A DNA stretch of 64,000 bases, from contig JAEYTI010000270.1 in the NCBI GenBank assembly GCA_023434145.1, positions 1 to 64,000 on the forward strand, written 5' to 3'. Position numbers and translations under genes: made by a program. The notes below the pieces were generated by a model. The model saw nothing but the letters and a program-made list of their open reading frames with translations, did no database searches and was not told the DNA's origin. This document shows, piece by piece, positions 41,216 to 49,915 of this stretch (the stretch's first letter is position 1; the number at the start of each line of letters is the position of its first letter). Source of the DNA: Chloroflexota bacterium (GTDB taxonomy: Bacteria; Chloroflexota; Anaerolineae; Anaerolineales; Anaerolineaceae).

Positions 41216-42091
41216 CTACTGCTGTATGCGGCGCAGGCGGCGCAGCGAGGGCATTTCGCTCTCGTACACCTTCTTCACGCCGTCGCCCAGCGACTGCTCA
41301 GTAACGCGCACGTACTTCACCAGCCGCTCGAAGCCCTGCGGCTCCACCGAGGCAGCCTGATCCGAGCCCCACATAGCGCGGTCGAGGGTGATGTGGCGTT
41401 CCACCATGCACGCGCCCAGCGAAACCGCCACCACCGAGGTGATAAGACCAACTTCGTGCCCGGAATAGCCAATCGGGCAGGAGAACTCGTCGCGCAGGTT
41501 GGGGATCACATTCAGGTTCAGTTCGGTCGGGTCACAGGGGTAGGTGCTGGTCGCGTGGCAGAGGATCAGCTTGGACATATCCAGCAGCTTCACCGCCTCG
41601 CGGATCTGCTCCATGGTCGACATGCCGGTGGAGAGAATGACCGGGCGGCCCGTATCGCGCAGGCAGCGCAGCAGGCTGTGATCGGTCAGCGAGGCCGAGG
41701 GCACCTTGTAGCAGATCGGGTCGAAGGCTTCGAGGAAGGAGACAGAGGGCTCATCCCACACCGAGGCGAACCAGGGCATGCCCAGCTCTTTGCAGTAGCG
41801 GTTGATCTCGGCATACTCGTCGTGCTGGAACTCCATCTTGCTGCGGTAGTCGATGTAGCTGATATAGCCCCACGGCGTCTCACGCATGATGTTCCACTGA
41901 TCCTTCGGCACGCACAGCTCCGGCGTGCGCTTCTGGAACTTCACGGCGTCAACCCCAGCGTGGTGGGCCTGTTTGATTAAGTCTTTGGCGATCTCCACGG
42001 AACCGTTGTGGTTTACGCCGATCTCCGCCACGATGTAGGCCGGGTGTCCGTCACCTAGATAGCGGCTGCCAATTTTCACTTCACGTGCCAT
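41216..42091 (-). CDS. N-acetylneuraminate synthase family enzyme without SAF domain
   Basis: The 291-residue TIM-barrel synthase has IVAEIGVNHNGS, AVKFQKRTPE, KVPSASLTDH, ILSTGMSTMEQI, CHATSTYPCDP, GYSGHEVG and ERHITLDR. These match the PEP-condensing barrel of NeuB. The C-terminal antifreeze-like (SAF) domain present in typical NeuB and SpsE (about 60 residues) is absent. The ATG at 42091 has AAGGAG 6 bases upstream. It should condense PEP with a hexosamine or mannose (phosphate) to a nine-carbon acid. Confidence 0.85.
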   Translation of the reverse strand: MAREVKIGSRYLGDGHPAYIVAEIGVNHNGSVEIAKDLIKQAHHAGVDAVKFQKRTPELCVPKDQWNIMRETPWGYISYIDYRSKMEFQHDEYAEINRYCKELGMPWFASVWDEPSVSFLEAFDPICYKVPSASLTDHSLLRCLRDTGRPVILSTGMSTMEQIREAVKLLDMSKLILCHATSTYPCDPTELNLNVIPNLRDEFSCPIGYSGHEVGLITSVVAVSLGACMVERHITLDRAMWGSDQAASVEPQGFERLVKYVRVTEQSLGDGVKKVYESEMPSLRRLRRIQQ

Positions 42092-42114
42092 GGATAACTC
42101 CTTCATTTTTTCTT

Positions 42115-42163
42115 TTTTTCCAATCCCTTTCACCAGCGTAGCAGGTGAAAGGGATTGGAAAAA
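42115..42163. repeat. Intergenic palindrome with 20-bp perfect arms
   Basis: Arms 42115-42134 and 42144-42163 flank a 9-base loop. It fills the gap between the NeuA-HAD gene and the NeuB gene and ends about 24 bases upstream of the NeuB start. It has TTTTT/AAAAA ends and no T-run downstream. Confidence 0.9.
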
Positions 42164-42164
42164 G

Positions 42165-43397
42165 CTAATTTTGCTTGCGGCTGACGAGCAGATCGCACAG
42201 CTCGCGCACAGCCCCATGCCCACCGCGCCCGTTAAGGACGATGTCGGCCTGGCGCAGCACCTGCGGCTGCGAATCGCCCACGGCGATCGCGCAACCAACC
42301 AGCGGAAAGCAAGGCAGGTCGTTGGTATCGTTACCAACATAGATTACGTGTGCCGGGTCCAGCCCCCGTTCCCGCAAAATCGCCCGCAGCCCGGCGGCTT
42401 TGTCTTCCACGCCCTGCACCGCCGTGAGCTTCAGCTTGCGGCAGCGGGCAGTGACGACGGGATTAACCTCGGTGGAAAGCACCAGTGCATCAATCCCGGC
42501 GCTGCGCAGGTTGTTCAGACCAATGCTGTCGGAGCGGAAGGCGGCAATCATCTCGTGCCCTTCTTCCGAAACCCAAACGCGGTTGTCAGTCATCACGCCG
42601 TCAAAGTCAAATACAACCAGGTCTACCCGCTGGGGGATGGGGCGGCGCTTGTGGCCTGGGTACACGATATCCAGGTCTGAGTGCCACACCAGCCACTCCG
42701 AGCGCGCCCAATCCTTGGGCGAATCGATATCGACCGTGTAAGCCGGTTCGACCAGTACCGGCAGGACGGTCTGCCCGCTCATCGAATCCTGCGCGAACAC
42801 CCGCGGGCGGATGGCGTCGATATGCCCCGTCTGCCAGTAGACCGGCGGAAGGGCCTGGCGCGGCGCGTTGTACGGCTCGGCGATACCCTCCACGCTCAGC
42901 AGCGGCTTCATCGGGCCGCCGTTGGGGTCCAGCCGCCACATCTTGTGCGGGTTCTGCCCGGCAGGTACCACACCGCGCACCGAATCGGCCTCGGGATGGT
43001 CCAGCAGCATGCAAACGGCTTCATCCACCAGCGTGGGCGGGCGCACCGGCGAGGTGGGCCGTAGCTGTACGACCACGTCAGGACGGTAGCCCTCATATTC
43101 AGCAAACCACTGGGTGAGATGCTGGAACACCGGCAGATCGAGTGTCTGATCCTGGGCGTATTCTTGCGGGCGCAGGAAAGGCACTTCCGCCCCATAGCGG
43201 CGCGCCACTTCGGCGATCTCTTCATCATCCGTAGTAACGATGACGCGCGTGACGGTGCTCGCTTGCAGGCCAGCTTCGATGCTGTAGGCGATTAGCGGGT
43301 GCCCGGCGAAATTCTTGATATTCTTGCGCGGAATCCCTTTCGATCCGCCGCGCGCCGGGATGACTGCCAGCACCTCCGCAGGTTTCCTGCTTACCAT
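42165..43397 (-). CDS. CMP-nonulosonate cytidylyltransferase fused to a KdsC-like HAD phosphatase
   Basis: The 410-residue fusion has a NeuA-type cytidylyltransferase (1-235; VIPARGGSKGIPRKN, TTDDEEIA, QLRPTSPVRP, DIDSPKD) and a HAD domain of the KDO-8-phosphate phosphatase class (about 258-405). The HAD nucleophile/acid motif FDFDGVMTD has Asp264 and Asp266, with GVEDKA and GNDTNDLP for the later motifs, so both halves look active. It resembles the domain order of animal CMAS. Pairing with a NeuB suggests a 9-phosphate route (dephosphorylate, then activate). It overlaps the upstream SDR by 7 bases. Confidence 0.9.
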   Translation of the reverse strand: MVSRKPAEVLAVIPARGGSKGIPRKNIKNFAGHPLIAYSIEAGLQASTVTRVIVTTDDEEIAEVARRYGAEVPFLRPQEYAQDQTLDLPVFQHLTQWFAEYEGYRPDVVVQLRPTSPVRPPTLVDEAVCMLLDHPEADSVRGVVPAGQNPHKMWRLDPNGGPMKPLLSVEGIAEPYNAPRQALPPVYWQTGHIDAIRPRVFAQDSMSGQTVLPVLVEPAYTVDIDSPKDWARSEWLVWHSDLDIVYPGHKRRPIPQRVDLVVFDFDGVMTDNRVWVSEEGHEMIAAFRSDSIGLNNLRSAGIDALVLSTEVNPVVTARCRKLKLTAVQGVEDKAAGLRAILRERGLDPAHVIYVGNDTNDLPCFPLVGCAIAVGDSQPQVLRQADIVLNGRGGHGAVRELCDLLVSRKQN

Positions 43398-44212
43398 GCC
43401 GTCCAGCCCCCGTCGACAACAATATTCGAGCCGGTCATGTACGAGGAGGCATCCGAGGCAAGGTACAGCAGCGCGCCGTTCATCTCGTCCCGGTCCGCCA
43501 TGCGGCCCAACACGGTGCGAGCCGAATAGTTGGTAGCAAACAACTCGTCGTGGTTGTTGTACACGCCGCCCGGTGTGAGCGCGTTGGCGCGCACGGCCTT
43601 CCCAGCGAAGTACGTCGCCAGATAGCGGGTAAGGCCCAGCACACCCGCCTTGGTGACGGAGTAGAACGCGGGTTTGAACTGCTTTGGCTGCCCCGGCTTC
43701 TCGTAGATGCGCTGATCCGGCCCGACCAGGCCGTAGGTGGAGCAGATGTTGATGATCGAGCCGTAATTCTGTTCCACCATCGGCTTGGAGGCAGCCTGGC
43801 AGCACAAGAACATGCCCGTCAGGTTCACGTCCAGCGCCTGGCGCCACATTTCCACCGGGTAATCTTCAAAGTTATTGCTGTGCTGACCCGCCTGGCTGGC
43901 GTCGAACTTAGGGTCCATCGCGGCGCTGTTCACCAGCACATCCAGCCGGCCCGAGGCATCCAGCGCGGAGGCGACCATGGCCTTCACCGATTCCGGCGAG
44001 GTAACGTCGACGCCTACGGCGCACGCCCGCAGCCCTTCGCGGTACAGTCCATCAGCTACGGCTTGGGCGGAGGCCTCGTTGAGGTCCGCAACGACCACCA
44101 GCGCGCCGGCCTGGGCCAGTGTGCGGCAGAATTCTTTGCCCAGCAGCCCGGCCCCGCCGGTAACAATGGCGGTGCGGTCGCGCAGGCTGAATTTTTCAAA
44201 AATATCGCTCAT
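43391..44212 (-). CDS. Short-chain dehydrogenase/reductase
   Basis: The 273-residue SDR has TGGAGLLGKEF cofactor loop, VNSAAMD, Ser in NICSTYG, and YSVTK (Tyr-x3-Lys). A KPGQPKQFKP insert before the active site is seen in SDRs of sialic-acid-like clusters. It is first in the NeuA-NeuB group and probably reduces a sugar intermediate. ATG 44212 is chosen for its AAGGAG site; an upstream ATG at 44242 lacks one. Confidence 0.88.
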   Translation of the reverse strand: MSDIFEKFSLRDRTAIVTGGAGLLGKEFCRTLAQAGALVVVADLNEASAQAVADGLYREGLRACAVGVDVTSPESVKAMVASALDASGRLDVLVNSAAMDPKFDASQAGQHSNNFEDYPVEMWRQALDVNLTGMFLCCQAASKPMVEQNYGSIINICSTYGLVGPDQRIYEKPGQPKQFKPAFYSVTKAGVLGLTRYLATYFAGKAVRANALTPGGVYNNHDELFATNYSARTVLGRMADRDEMNGALLYLASDASSYMTGSNIVVDGGWTAW

Positions 44213-44248
44213 CAGTCGTTCTCCTTGAGGATCGCTTACCATACGCCT

Positions 44249-45034
44249 TTACGGTTGGCGCGTGTAGTAAGGCGGGAATGTTACATCGGGGTGCGGCTCG
44301 ATCTCCAGCGGATCGGTCAAAGCGCAGGCCAGGGTCACCGGATCGGGCAAGCCGCCGTACTGGCACGGTGTGGGGAGGGGTTTTGCAAACGTCACGTCCT
44401 GCGCGGAAAGCTCCTTGCCATCTGCGCTCACCAGCGCCAGCTTATACGTCACTTCCCAGTAAGGTGGGTTGTTCACGTACGGCTGGGTCACCTGCGTCCA
44501 TAGCACGTCGGCTCTATCTGGGGCGGTTTGCAGCGGCACCTTCAGGAAGGCGCTCTCGCCGCTGTACATGTAAAACTGCATGCCTTGCGGGGCGGGCTGG
44601 TTCAGATGATAAGCAACCACGCAGAACGAAGAAGGGATACCCACCTGCAGCCGCCCGTTGGCGTTGGTCAATACGCGGGCATAATCCGGGGCGTCAGGAC
44701 CGGTGATCTGCCAGCCGGCATAGGCTTCTGGCGCGCACCAGACGTTCAAACCATCTTCCAGTAGCGCCAGCTCCGGTAGCGGGGTGACACTGGGGGTAAG
44801 CGTGGCGGTGGGCTGCGGCGTCTCGGTAGGCAACAGGGTGGCGGTCGCCGATGGCGCGGTCGTCTGCGTTGGGGCCGGTGGTTCAGTAGGAGCGAGTGTT
44901 TCTGTTGCCACAGGAGCCGCGGCTGGCGAGCAGGCTGTTAAAACCATCAGAATCAAGATACTGGTAGAGGCAAAAATTCGGTAACCATGGGCTGCCAAAG
45001 CGCGCGAAACGGCGCTGTTCGATTTCATCGTCAT
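44249..45034 (-). CDS. PT-rich lipoprotein of unknown function
   Basis: The 261-residue protein has a signal peptide with LTAC lipobox (Cys35), a Thr/Pro-rich spacer (about 45-85) and a globular beta-rich domain (88-261). The domain contains two or three Cys residues (GLNVWCAPE, SSFCVVAYH, TPCQYGG) and aromatic-rich strands. I recognise no family; a carbohydrate- or wall-binding role would fit the locus but is unsupported. It has its own promoter (perfect TATAAT at 45088-45093) and GGAGA ribosome site. Confidence 0.7.
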   Translation of the reverse strand: MTMKSNSAVSRALAAHGYRIFASTSILILMVLTACSPAAAPVATETLAPTEPPAPTQTTAPSATATLLPTETPQPTATLTPSVTPLPELALLEDGLNVWCAPEAYAGWQITGPDAPDYARVLTNANGRLQVGIPSSFCVVAYHLNQPAPQGMQFYMYSGESAFLKVPLQTAPDRADVLWTQVTQPYVNNPPYWEVTYKLALVSADGKELSAQDVTFAKPLPTPCQYGGLPDPVTLACALTDPLEIEPHPDVTFPPYYTRQP

Positions 45035-45087
45035 GGTCGTTCTCCATTCATGTTCAGAAATTTCTTTCGTCAGTGGCGCAACCGCCA

Positions 45088-45116
45088 ATTATAAGCCCAA
45101 TACTGCCAAAACAACC
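45088..45116 (-). promoter_or_regulatory. Internal promoter before the PT-rich lipoprotein gene
   Basis: A perfect TATAAT (45088-45093) and a weak GGTTGT (45111-45116) are 17 bases apart on the minus strand. It could drive the lipoprotein gene and the downstream NeuA/NeuB group. The 45160-45190 stretch reads like dispersed CACAGAG-type filler. Confidence 0.5.
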
Positions 45117-45218
45117 GTGTTCATCCAAGAGATCAACCTTACTGATTTGAGAGAAGAAAAATCCCACCACAGAGAGCACAGAGAAAACTTAAGAGAAAAA
45201 GTGAGGAGGAGAAAAAAG

Positions 45219-46850
45219 TTAAGGTGCGAAAGAAGGTTTCTGGTAGAAATAAATCGCGCCGTCATCGGACTGAAAGTACGGGTAAAGGCCTTTGGTCAAG
45301 GCAGTGATCCGTTCATCCGCCTGATCGCCGTACATGGCATAGTCTTCGTACAGCGTGTTATAAAACAGGACCAGCGCGCCGTTCTCCTCACGGAACACCC
45401 GCTGCGACTCGTCGGCCCCCGCCCCGTAGACGGTAAAATCCGCCTGGGGTTTATCCGCGAAGATTTCTTGCAGCGTATACGCCGGGCGATCCGCAAAATA
45501 CATCAGCGCGGTGACCTCGTTGGAAATAACCGGCACATCCGCCGGAAGCACCTTCGCCGCCGCGACCGTCTCAGACTCCTGCCACTCGGGGGCATTGTAG
45601 CCAATGCCGGTGCCGTAAAACCGCCGCGCTACCAGCCCGCCACGCAGCACATACGTGCCCAGCAAGGCAAACAACGCCAGCCACACCAGTGTCGCCCCCA
45701 GCCGCTTGCCGCGCAGCAGATACGCCAGCGCGAGGAAGGCCAGGGCCACCGCCAGGATCAGAAACGCCATGTGCACCGGCGAAAGCATCCGCGCGGCGAG
45801 CGTTACGGGCGGGTAGGTAAACACCTGCACCACCGCCAGCACCAGCAAATAGGCCAGGATGAACAGCGCCAGCGCCAGCCCCAGCAAGCCCGCGCGCCGG
45901 TTCTGCCCAAGGCTCTCGCTCGCCCGGCGCGATAAGACCACTCCGAGCCCGACGATGCCAACCATTGGTGCTAACCAGCCCAGCGCCCGAACGATCCCCG
46001 GCAGCCGCCCGGTGACGGAATCGGGGACCAGCCAGAATAGGACGATGCTCTCCAGCGCCGGGTACATCTCCAGCAGGCGCTGGCCGTAGGCTGAGGCTGG
46101 CTGCCCGCTGCGCGAGCTAACCGTGCCGGTGGTGCTCAAGTCGATCAAAATCCATACCAGCATCGGCAGCGCCGAAATGACGCTGAACACGAATGCGGGT
46201 TGGAGCGCGCGCAGGTTCAGCCGCCGTTCCGAGCGCAAGCCGTAGATCAGCAATGCCAGCCCGCCAGTGAGCAGGCAGGCAGCGCCCATGTAGCGCGTGA
46301 GGAACGCCAGCCCGGCGAGAACCGCCGCAGCGATCAACAGGCCGGCCCGCGGTTGATAAAGATACTCCACCAGCGCGAACAGACCGCCAAAGCACAACAG
46401 CAGGAACAGCGACTCGGACATGGCCCACACCTGCACCCCGATGAGCACCGGAGAAAAGGCCAGCAGCCCGGCAAGGATCACCGCCAACCAGCCGAGCCCG
46501 GTAGAGCGGTAGAGGTAAAGCCCAGTGAGCGCAATCGTCGCGCCGAAGAGCAGCACGTTGAACCAGCGCGCCCCGGCGACGAGGTCCGAAGCGAATATTC
46601 CCACCATGCTGAGAGCGAGCGGGTAGAACGGCGGGGTATAGGGCAGCATGCGGAAGGTGCCATCGGCCTCTGTCCAGCCCAGTCCACGTCCGGCCAGCAA
46701 ATTCTTCGCAGAGGTGAGGTAGATGGTCGCATCGCCGCCCACCCCCGGCCCCGAGACCGTGGAAAAACTTACCAGCGCCATTCCCGCAAGCATGGCAAGC
46801 GCAATCAAAATGTATGTCCAGCGCGGACTGAGGCATAAAATACGTCGCAT
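45219..46850 (-). CDS. GT-C membrane glycosyltransferase (GT39/PMT-like)
   Basis: The 543-residue protein has an N-terminal helix, then the first external loop with GGDATIYLTSAKNLL and a TEADG segment, about eleven helices and a C-terminal soluble domain (about 430-543) with FADRPAYTLQEIF. The acidic first loop and the helix pattern match lipid-linked sugar transferases. The ATG at 46850 lies 1 base after the stop of the upstream gene. Confidence 0.75.
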   Translation of the reverse strand: MRRILCLSPRWTYILIALAMLAGMALVSFSTVSGPGVGGDATIYLTSAKNLLAGRGLGWTEADGTFRMLPYTPPFYPLALSMVGIFASDLVAGARWFNVLLFGATIALTGLYLYRSTGLGWLAVILAGLLAFSPVLIGVQVWAMSESLFLLLCFGGLFALVEYLYQPRAGLLIAAAVLAGLAFLTRYMGAACLLTGGLALLIYGLRSERRLNLRALQPAFVFSVISALPMLVWILIDLSTTGTVSSRSGQPASAYGQRLLEMYPALESIVLFWLVPDSVTGRLPGIVRALGWLAPMVGIVGLGVVLSRRASESLGQNRRAGLLGLALALFILAYLLVLAVVQVFTYPPVTLAARMLSPVHMAFLILAVALAFLALAYLLRGKRLGATLVWLALFALLGTYVLRGGLVARRFYGTGIGYNAPEWQESETVAAAKVLPADVPVISNEVTALMYFADRPAYTLQEIFADKPQADFTVYGAGADESQRVFREENGALVLFYNTLYEDYAMYGDQADERITALTKGLYPYFQSDDGAIYFYQKPSFAP

Positions 46851-46851
46851 A

Positions 46852-48663
46852 CTATTCCCCTTCCGGCAGCGTGAACACTGCCTGCCCGTCCACAGTCCGC
46901 ACATACTGCAAACCCAAGGACTCTACCAAAGCCTGTACCGGGGCGAAATCCGCGTATTGGCTGGTGTCGAACAGTACCCACGCTACGTCTAGCTCGCGCA
47001 GCAGATCCGCGCCCTCGGCGTTGGGGAAGCCCTCAAGTACCGGGCGGATGCGCAGGTACTGCTCGGGTTGGTTGGCCGAGAAGAAGCCACCAATGAAGGG
47101 CTTGCCGTGCACCAGCGTGTTGTAAATCTGGTCCTGGTCTTCGGCCTGGGTAAAGGGGAACTGCGCCACCGCGCCCTGGCCCGGCTGCTCTGCCAGCCAG
47201 GTGTCTACCGGGCGGGCTTCTACGCGGGCAAAATTGGTGTAGGGACCGGGGTAAAAGTCAAAGAAGATCAGCGCAATCAACAGCGCTGTCACCGGCACCG
47301 ATCGCCGTGGTCCAGCCTTCTCCAGCAGCCACGATGTTCCAAGCCCCGCCAGCATGGTGATAAAGATCAGCGCAAAGAATCCCATGCGCATCAGCGCGCG
47401 CATTTTGGCATAAAACGGCACGTAGACGAATAAGAAGTACGAAGGCAGTGGGATGGGGGTTGTCTCGCGACCCAGCACACCCTGTAAGAAGCCCGGCACG
47501 GGCACTTCCACGCGCTGGTTGTTCCAGTGCAGATCAGTTCCCAATGCCAGCACGAAGGCCACCACAATCACCAGCAGGGCTACTTTTAGCAAAGTCTGAT
47601 GGCCCACCGCCCTGCGCTTGATCCACGCCAGCACTGCCAGCGCGCCAGAGATCAGGCCGATATACATTGTCGCTTCGATCCACAGTGAGCGGTCAAAGTG
47701 GCTGCCAACCCACTGCCCCCACAAGAAGTGGTCGGTGGAGGGCAGGATGAAATCGGTGGGGCTGGCGGAGTACATACTGGCATAGGCCACCGAGCGCGAG
47801 GCCAGACCGCCCTGGCTATTGAGCTGCAAGAACGGCAGCGCGGCGAGAAACACCAGCGGCAGGCTGATGATGCCCAGCACACCCAATTTGGCGGTCAGAC
47901 CTTTCCAGAACTCGAGGCGGCGCAAGTGTGAGCGTTCCGCGAACCACAGGTAGCCCGCGCCAAACACCGCCGAGATCACCACCACCATCAGCAGGTAGTG
48001 CATCGAGCTAAAGCCGATCAGCCCAAGCGACACGGCGCATAGTGCAAGGGGCTTCCAGCTCAACCGACGAGCTCGCAGCAGATCGTACAGGCCCATGAAC
48101 CACAGCGGGAACCATGCGGTACCCGACAGGTTCATGTGACCGATCAGGTAGTGCGCCATACGGTAGGGCAAAAAGGCATAGATCGTCCCGGCAACCAGGC
48201 CTGCCAGCGCAGAGCCGGTCAGCCGCCGCACCCACACAAACATGGCCCAGCCGGAGAGAACGAACGTCACCAGCATGGCGAAGTTATAGCCAAATGTCGG
48301 CGTAATCAACATGCCGGGGATCAGCCCAAACAGCGTGGTCGCCAGCGAGGTATCGGTGGAGGCCAAATTCCAGCCCTGCGGATAGTTGAGCCACGGATGA
48401 AAGAAGGGCGAAATGCCCAGCTCGAACCACGCCTTGGCATACCAGCGGATCAGGAAGATAAAGTAGATGTTATCGCCAATATCGCCGACAACCGAGTCGC
48501 GCATTTTGAGCACCAGAGGCCAGGTCATTACGACACTGAACAGGGCAAAATACAGCATCACCCATGCGTGCACCCATCCGCCGCGCAAGAACCGGCTAAC
48601 CTGCCGCGATTCCACGGGAGTAGTCAGTCCGGAACGTTCGGGGGTGGTATAGACCTGTGCCAT
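46852..48663 (-). CDS. Large integral membrane protein, GT-C-like
   Basis: The 603-residue protein has about twelve membrane helices. The first loop contains GDIGDNIYF and FFHPWLNYPQGWN, the Asp-rich region typical of GT-C transferases. A C-terminal soluble part (about 490-603) contains PFTQAEDQDQIYN. No exact family name is certain. It lies 12 bases after the Gfo/Idh-family oxidoreductase gene. Confidence 0.7.
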   Translation of the reverse strand: MAQVYTTPERSGLTTPVESRQVSRFLRGGWVHAWVMLYFALFSVVMTWPLVLKMRDSVVGDIGDNIYFIFLIRWYAKAWFELGISPFFHPWLNYPQGWNLASTDTSLATTLFGLIPGMLITPTFGYNFAMLVTFVLSGWAMFVWVRRLTGSALAGLVAGTIYAFLPYRMAHYLIGHMNLSGTAWFPLWFMGLYDLLRARRLSWKPLALCAVSLGLIGFSSMHYLLMVVVISAVFGAGYLWFAERSHLRRLEFWKGLTAKLGVLGIISLPLVFLAALPFLQLNSQGGLASRSVAYASMYSASPTDFILPSTDHFLWGQWVGSHFDRSLWIEATMYIGLISGALAVLAWIKRRAVGHQTLLKVALLVIVVAFVLALGTDLHWNNQRVEVPVPGFLQGVLGRETTPIPLPSYFLFVYVPFYAKMRALMRMGFFALIFITMLAGLGTSWLLEKAGPRRSVPVTALLIALIFFDFYPGPYTNFARVEARPVDTWLAEQPGQGAVAQFPFTQAEDQDQIYNTLVHGKPFIGGFFSANQPEQYLRIRPVLEGFPNAEGADLLRELDVAWVLFDTSQYADFAPVQALVESLGLQYVRTVDGQAVFTLPEGE

Positions 48664-48675
48664 GATCCGATTCTC

Positions 48676-49677
48676 CTAGAGGGCCTTGCGGAGTCCATCC
48701 TGGCTGGCCCAGTTCTGGGCCGATTCCAGCGCACGCACAGCGATCTCCAGCGCCTTGCGCCCGTCTTCCAGCGTGCAAAGCGGCTGCGCTTCGCCCTTCG
48801 CCACGGCGATAAAGTGGCGCATCTCATCGAGGAAGAGCCAGTTGCGATCAAAGCCCTCGGGCGGCATCTCTGTTTGCCAGCCCTGCCCGCCCGCGCGGTG
48901 GACGGCAAGCGAGCCGTCGGCGTTGTTCCAGCGCAGAGTGCCCATCGTGCCCACAATTTCCAGCGTATGGGTGGGCGGCTGCTGCAAATAATCTAAATGC
49001 ACGCTGCCCAGCGCGCCACTGCCAAAGCGCAGACCGATCTCGGCGGTATCTTCCACCGGCAGTTCCAGCCCGCCGCGCCCCGAGGTGAATGCCCACAGCG
49101 ACTCTACGTCGCCGAGCAGCCAGCGCAGGTAATCAAATGGGTGGCTGAGCGTGAGGATCACCCCGCCGCCCAGATCGGCGCGAGCGGCGTAGCCCTGCTT
49201 GTAGTCTTCCCAGGGGTGCCAGTTGGGCAGGTATTCGCCCCAATGGGCGCGCGCAGCCAGCGGCTGCCCGATTGCGCCCTCTGCCAGCAGTTCCGCGGCG
49301 CGGCGCAGCGTAGGGTGAAAGCGGAACTGGAAACCAACCAGAATCCGCGCCCCACCCCGTTGGGCCGCCGCTTCGAGATCGGCGATGCGGTCGAGGGAAT
49401 GCGAAATGGGCTTTTCCATCAGGATCGCGCAGCCAAGCTCCGCCGCCGGAATGGCGACATCCAGATGTAGCGCGGTGGGGTTCGAGATGATCACAGCATC
49501 CGGGCGGTGCGACAGCGCATCGCGCAGATCGGTCTCCACCGTCAGCCCGGCGATCTCGTCTTCCGGCAAGGTGGAACGGTTGGAGCGGTACAGGAAGATA
49601 TCTTGCTCCCCCAATTCGCGCAAATTACGTAAATGGCGGCGACCAATCGAGCCAAATCCGGCGATTAAGAATTTCAT
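48676..49677 (-). CDS. Gfo/Idh/MocA-family sugar oxidoreductase
   Basis: The 333-residue protein has N-terminal NAD(P)-binding IAGFGSIGRRHLRNLRE, the family motif LMEKPIS (catalytic Lys region), and a C-terminal alpha/beta domain with GGGVILTLSHPFDYLRWLLGDV (split) and the His-containing HPFDY segment. It should oxidise or reduce a (nucleotide-)sugar. The start at 49677 is where the Rossmann motif begins; a longer upstream frame passes through hairpin repeats. Confidence 0.85.
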   Translation of the reverse strand: MKFLIAGFGSIGRRHLRNLRELGEQDIFLYRSNRSTLPEDEIAGLTVETDLRDALSHRPDAVIISNPTALHLDVAIPAAELGCAILMEKPISHSLDRIADLEAAAQRGGARILVGFQFRFHPTLRRAAELLAEGAIGQPLAARAHWGEYLPNWHPWEDYKQGYAARADLGGGVILTLSHPFDYLRWLLGDVESLWAFTSGRGGLELPVEDTAEIGLRFGSGALGSVHLDYLQQPPTHTLEIVGTMGTLRWNNADGSLAVHRAGGQGWQTEMPPEGFDRNWLFLDEMRHFIAVAKGEAQPLCTLEDGRKALEIAVRALESAQNWASQDGLRKAL

Positions 49678-49758
49678 CGGTGTAACTCCGTTATTACCTG
49701 GCGGTTGAAACCGCGGCAACCCGCCAAAACACCACCTTCGTGGGGTTCTATCTTCATT

Positions 49759-49897
49759 CCTCTCCCCTTCGGGGAGAGGGACGCTGCGCTTTGGGAGGGG
49801 CGCTCTTTGCTGGCCCAGGTATAGGTGTACCAATATCGCCCCTCCCCTAAGCGGCCCACGTTTCTCCGGGCCGCGTCTCCCTCCCCGTAAGGGAGGG
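49759..49897. repeat. Cluster of four consecutive hairpins in a 238-base gene-free gap
   Basis: Four perfect stems occur in order: 49759-49767/49771-49779 (9 bp), 49793-49802/49837-49846 (10 bp), 49851-49857/49868-49874 (7 bp) and 49878-49885/49890-49897 (8 bp). The CTCTCCC/GGGAGAG motif is shared with the element at 27314-27451. It is probably a MITE-like or REP-like repeat; no coding frame is credible in 49678-49915. Confidence 0.7.
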
Positions 49898-49915
49898 AAA
49901 TAAGACACAGTCGTT

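Noticed and set aside
45160..45215. CACAGAG-rich AT stretch considered as an RNA gene or repeat
   Set aside because: No stable stem or recognisable RNA signature; it looks like degenerate intergenic filler.
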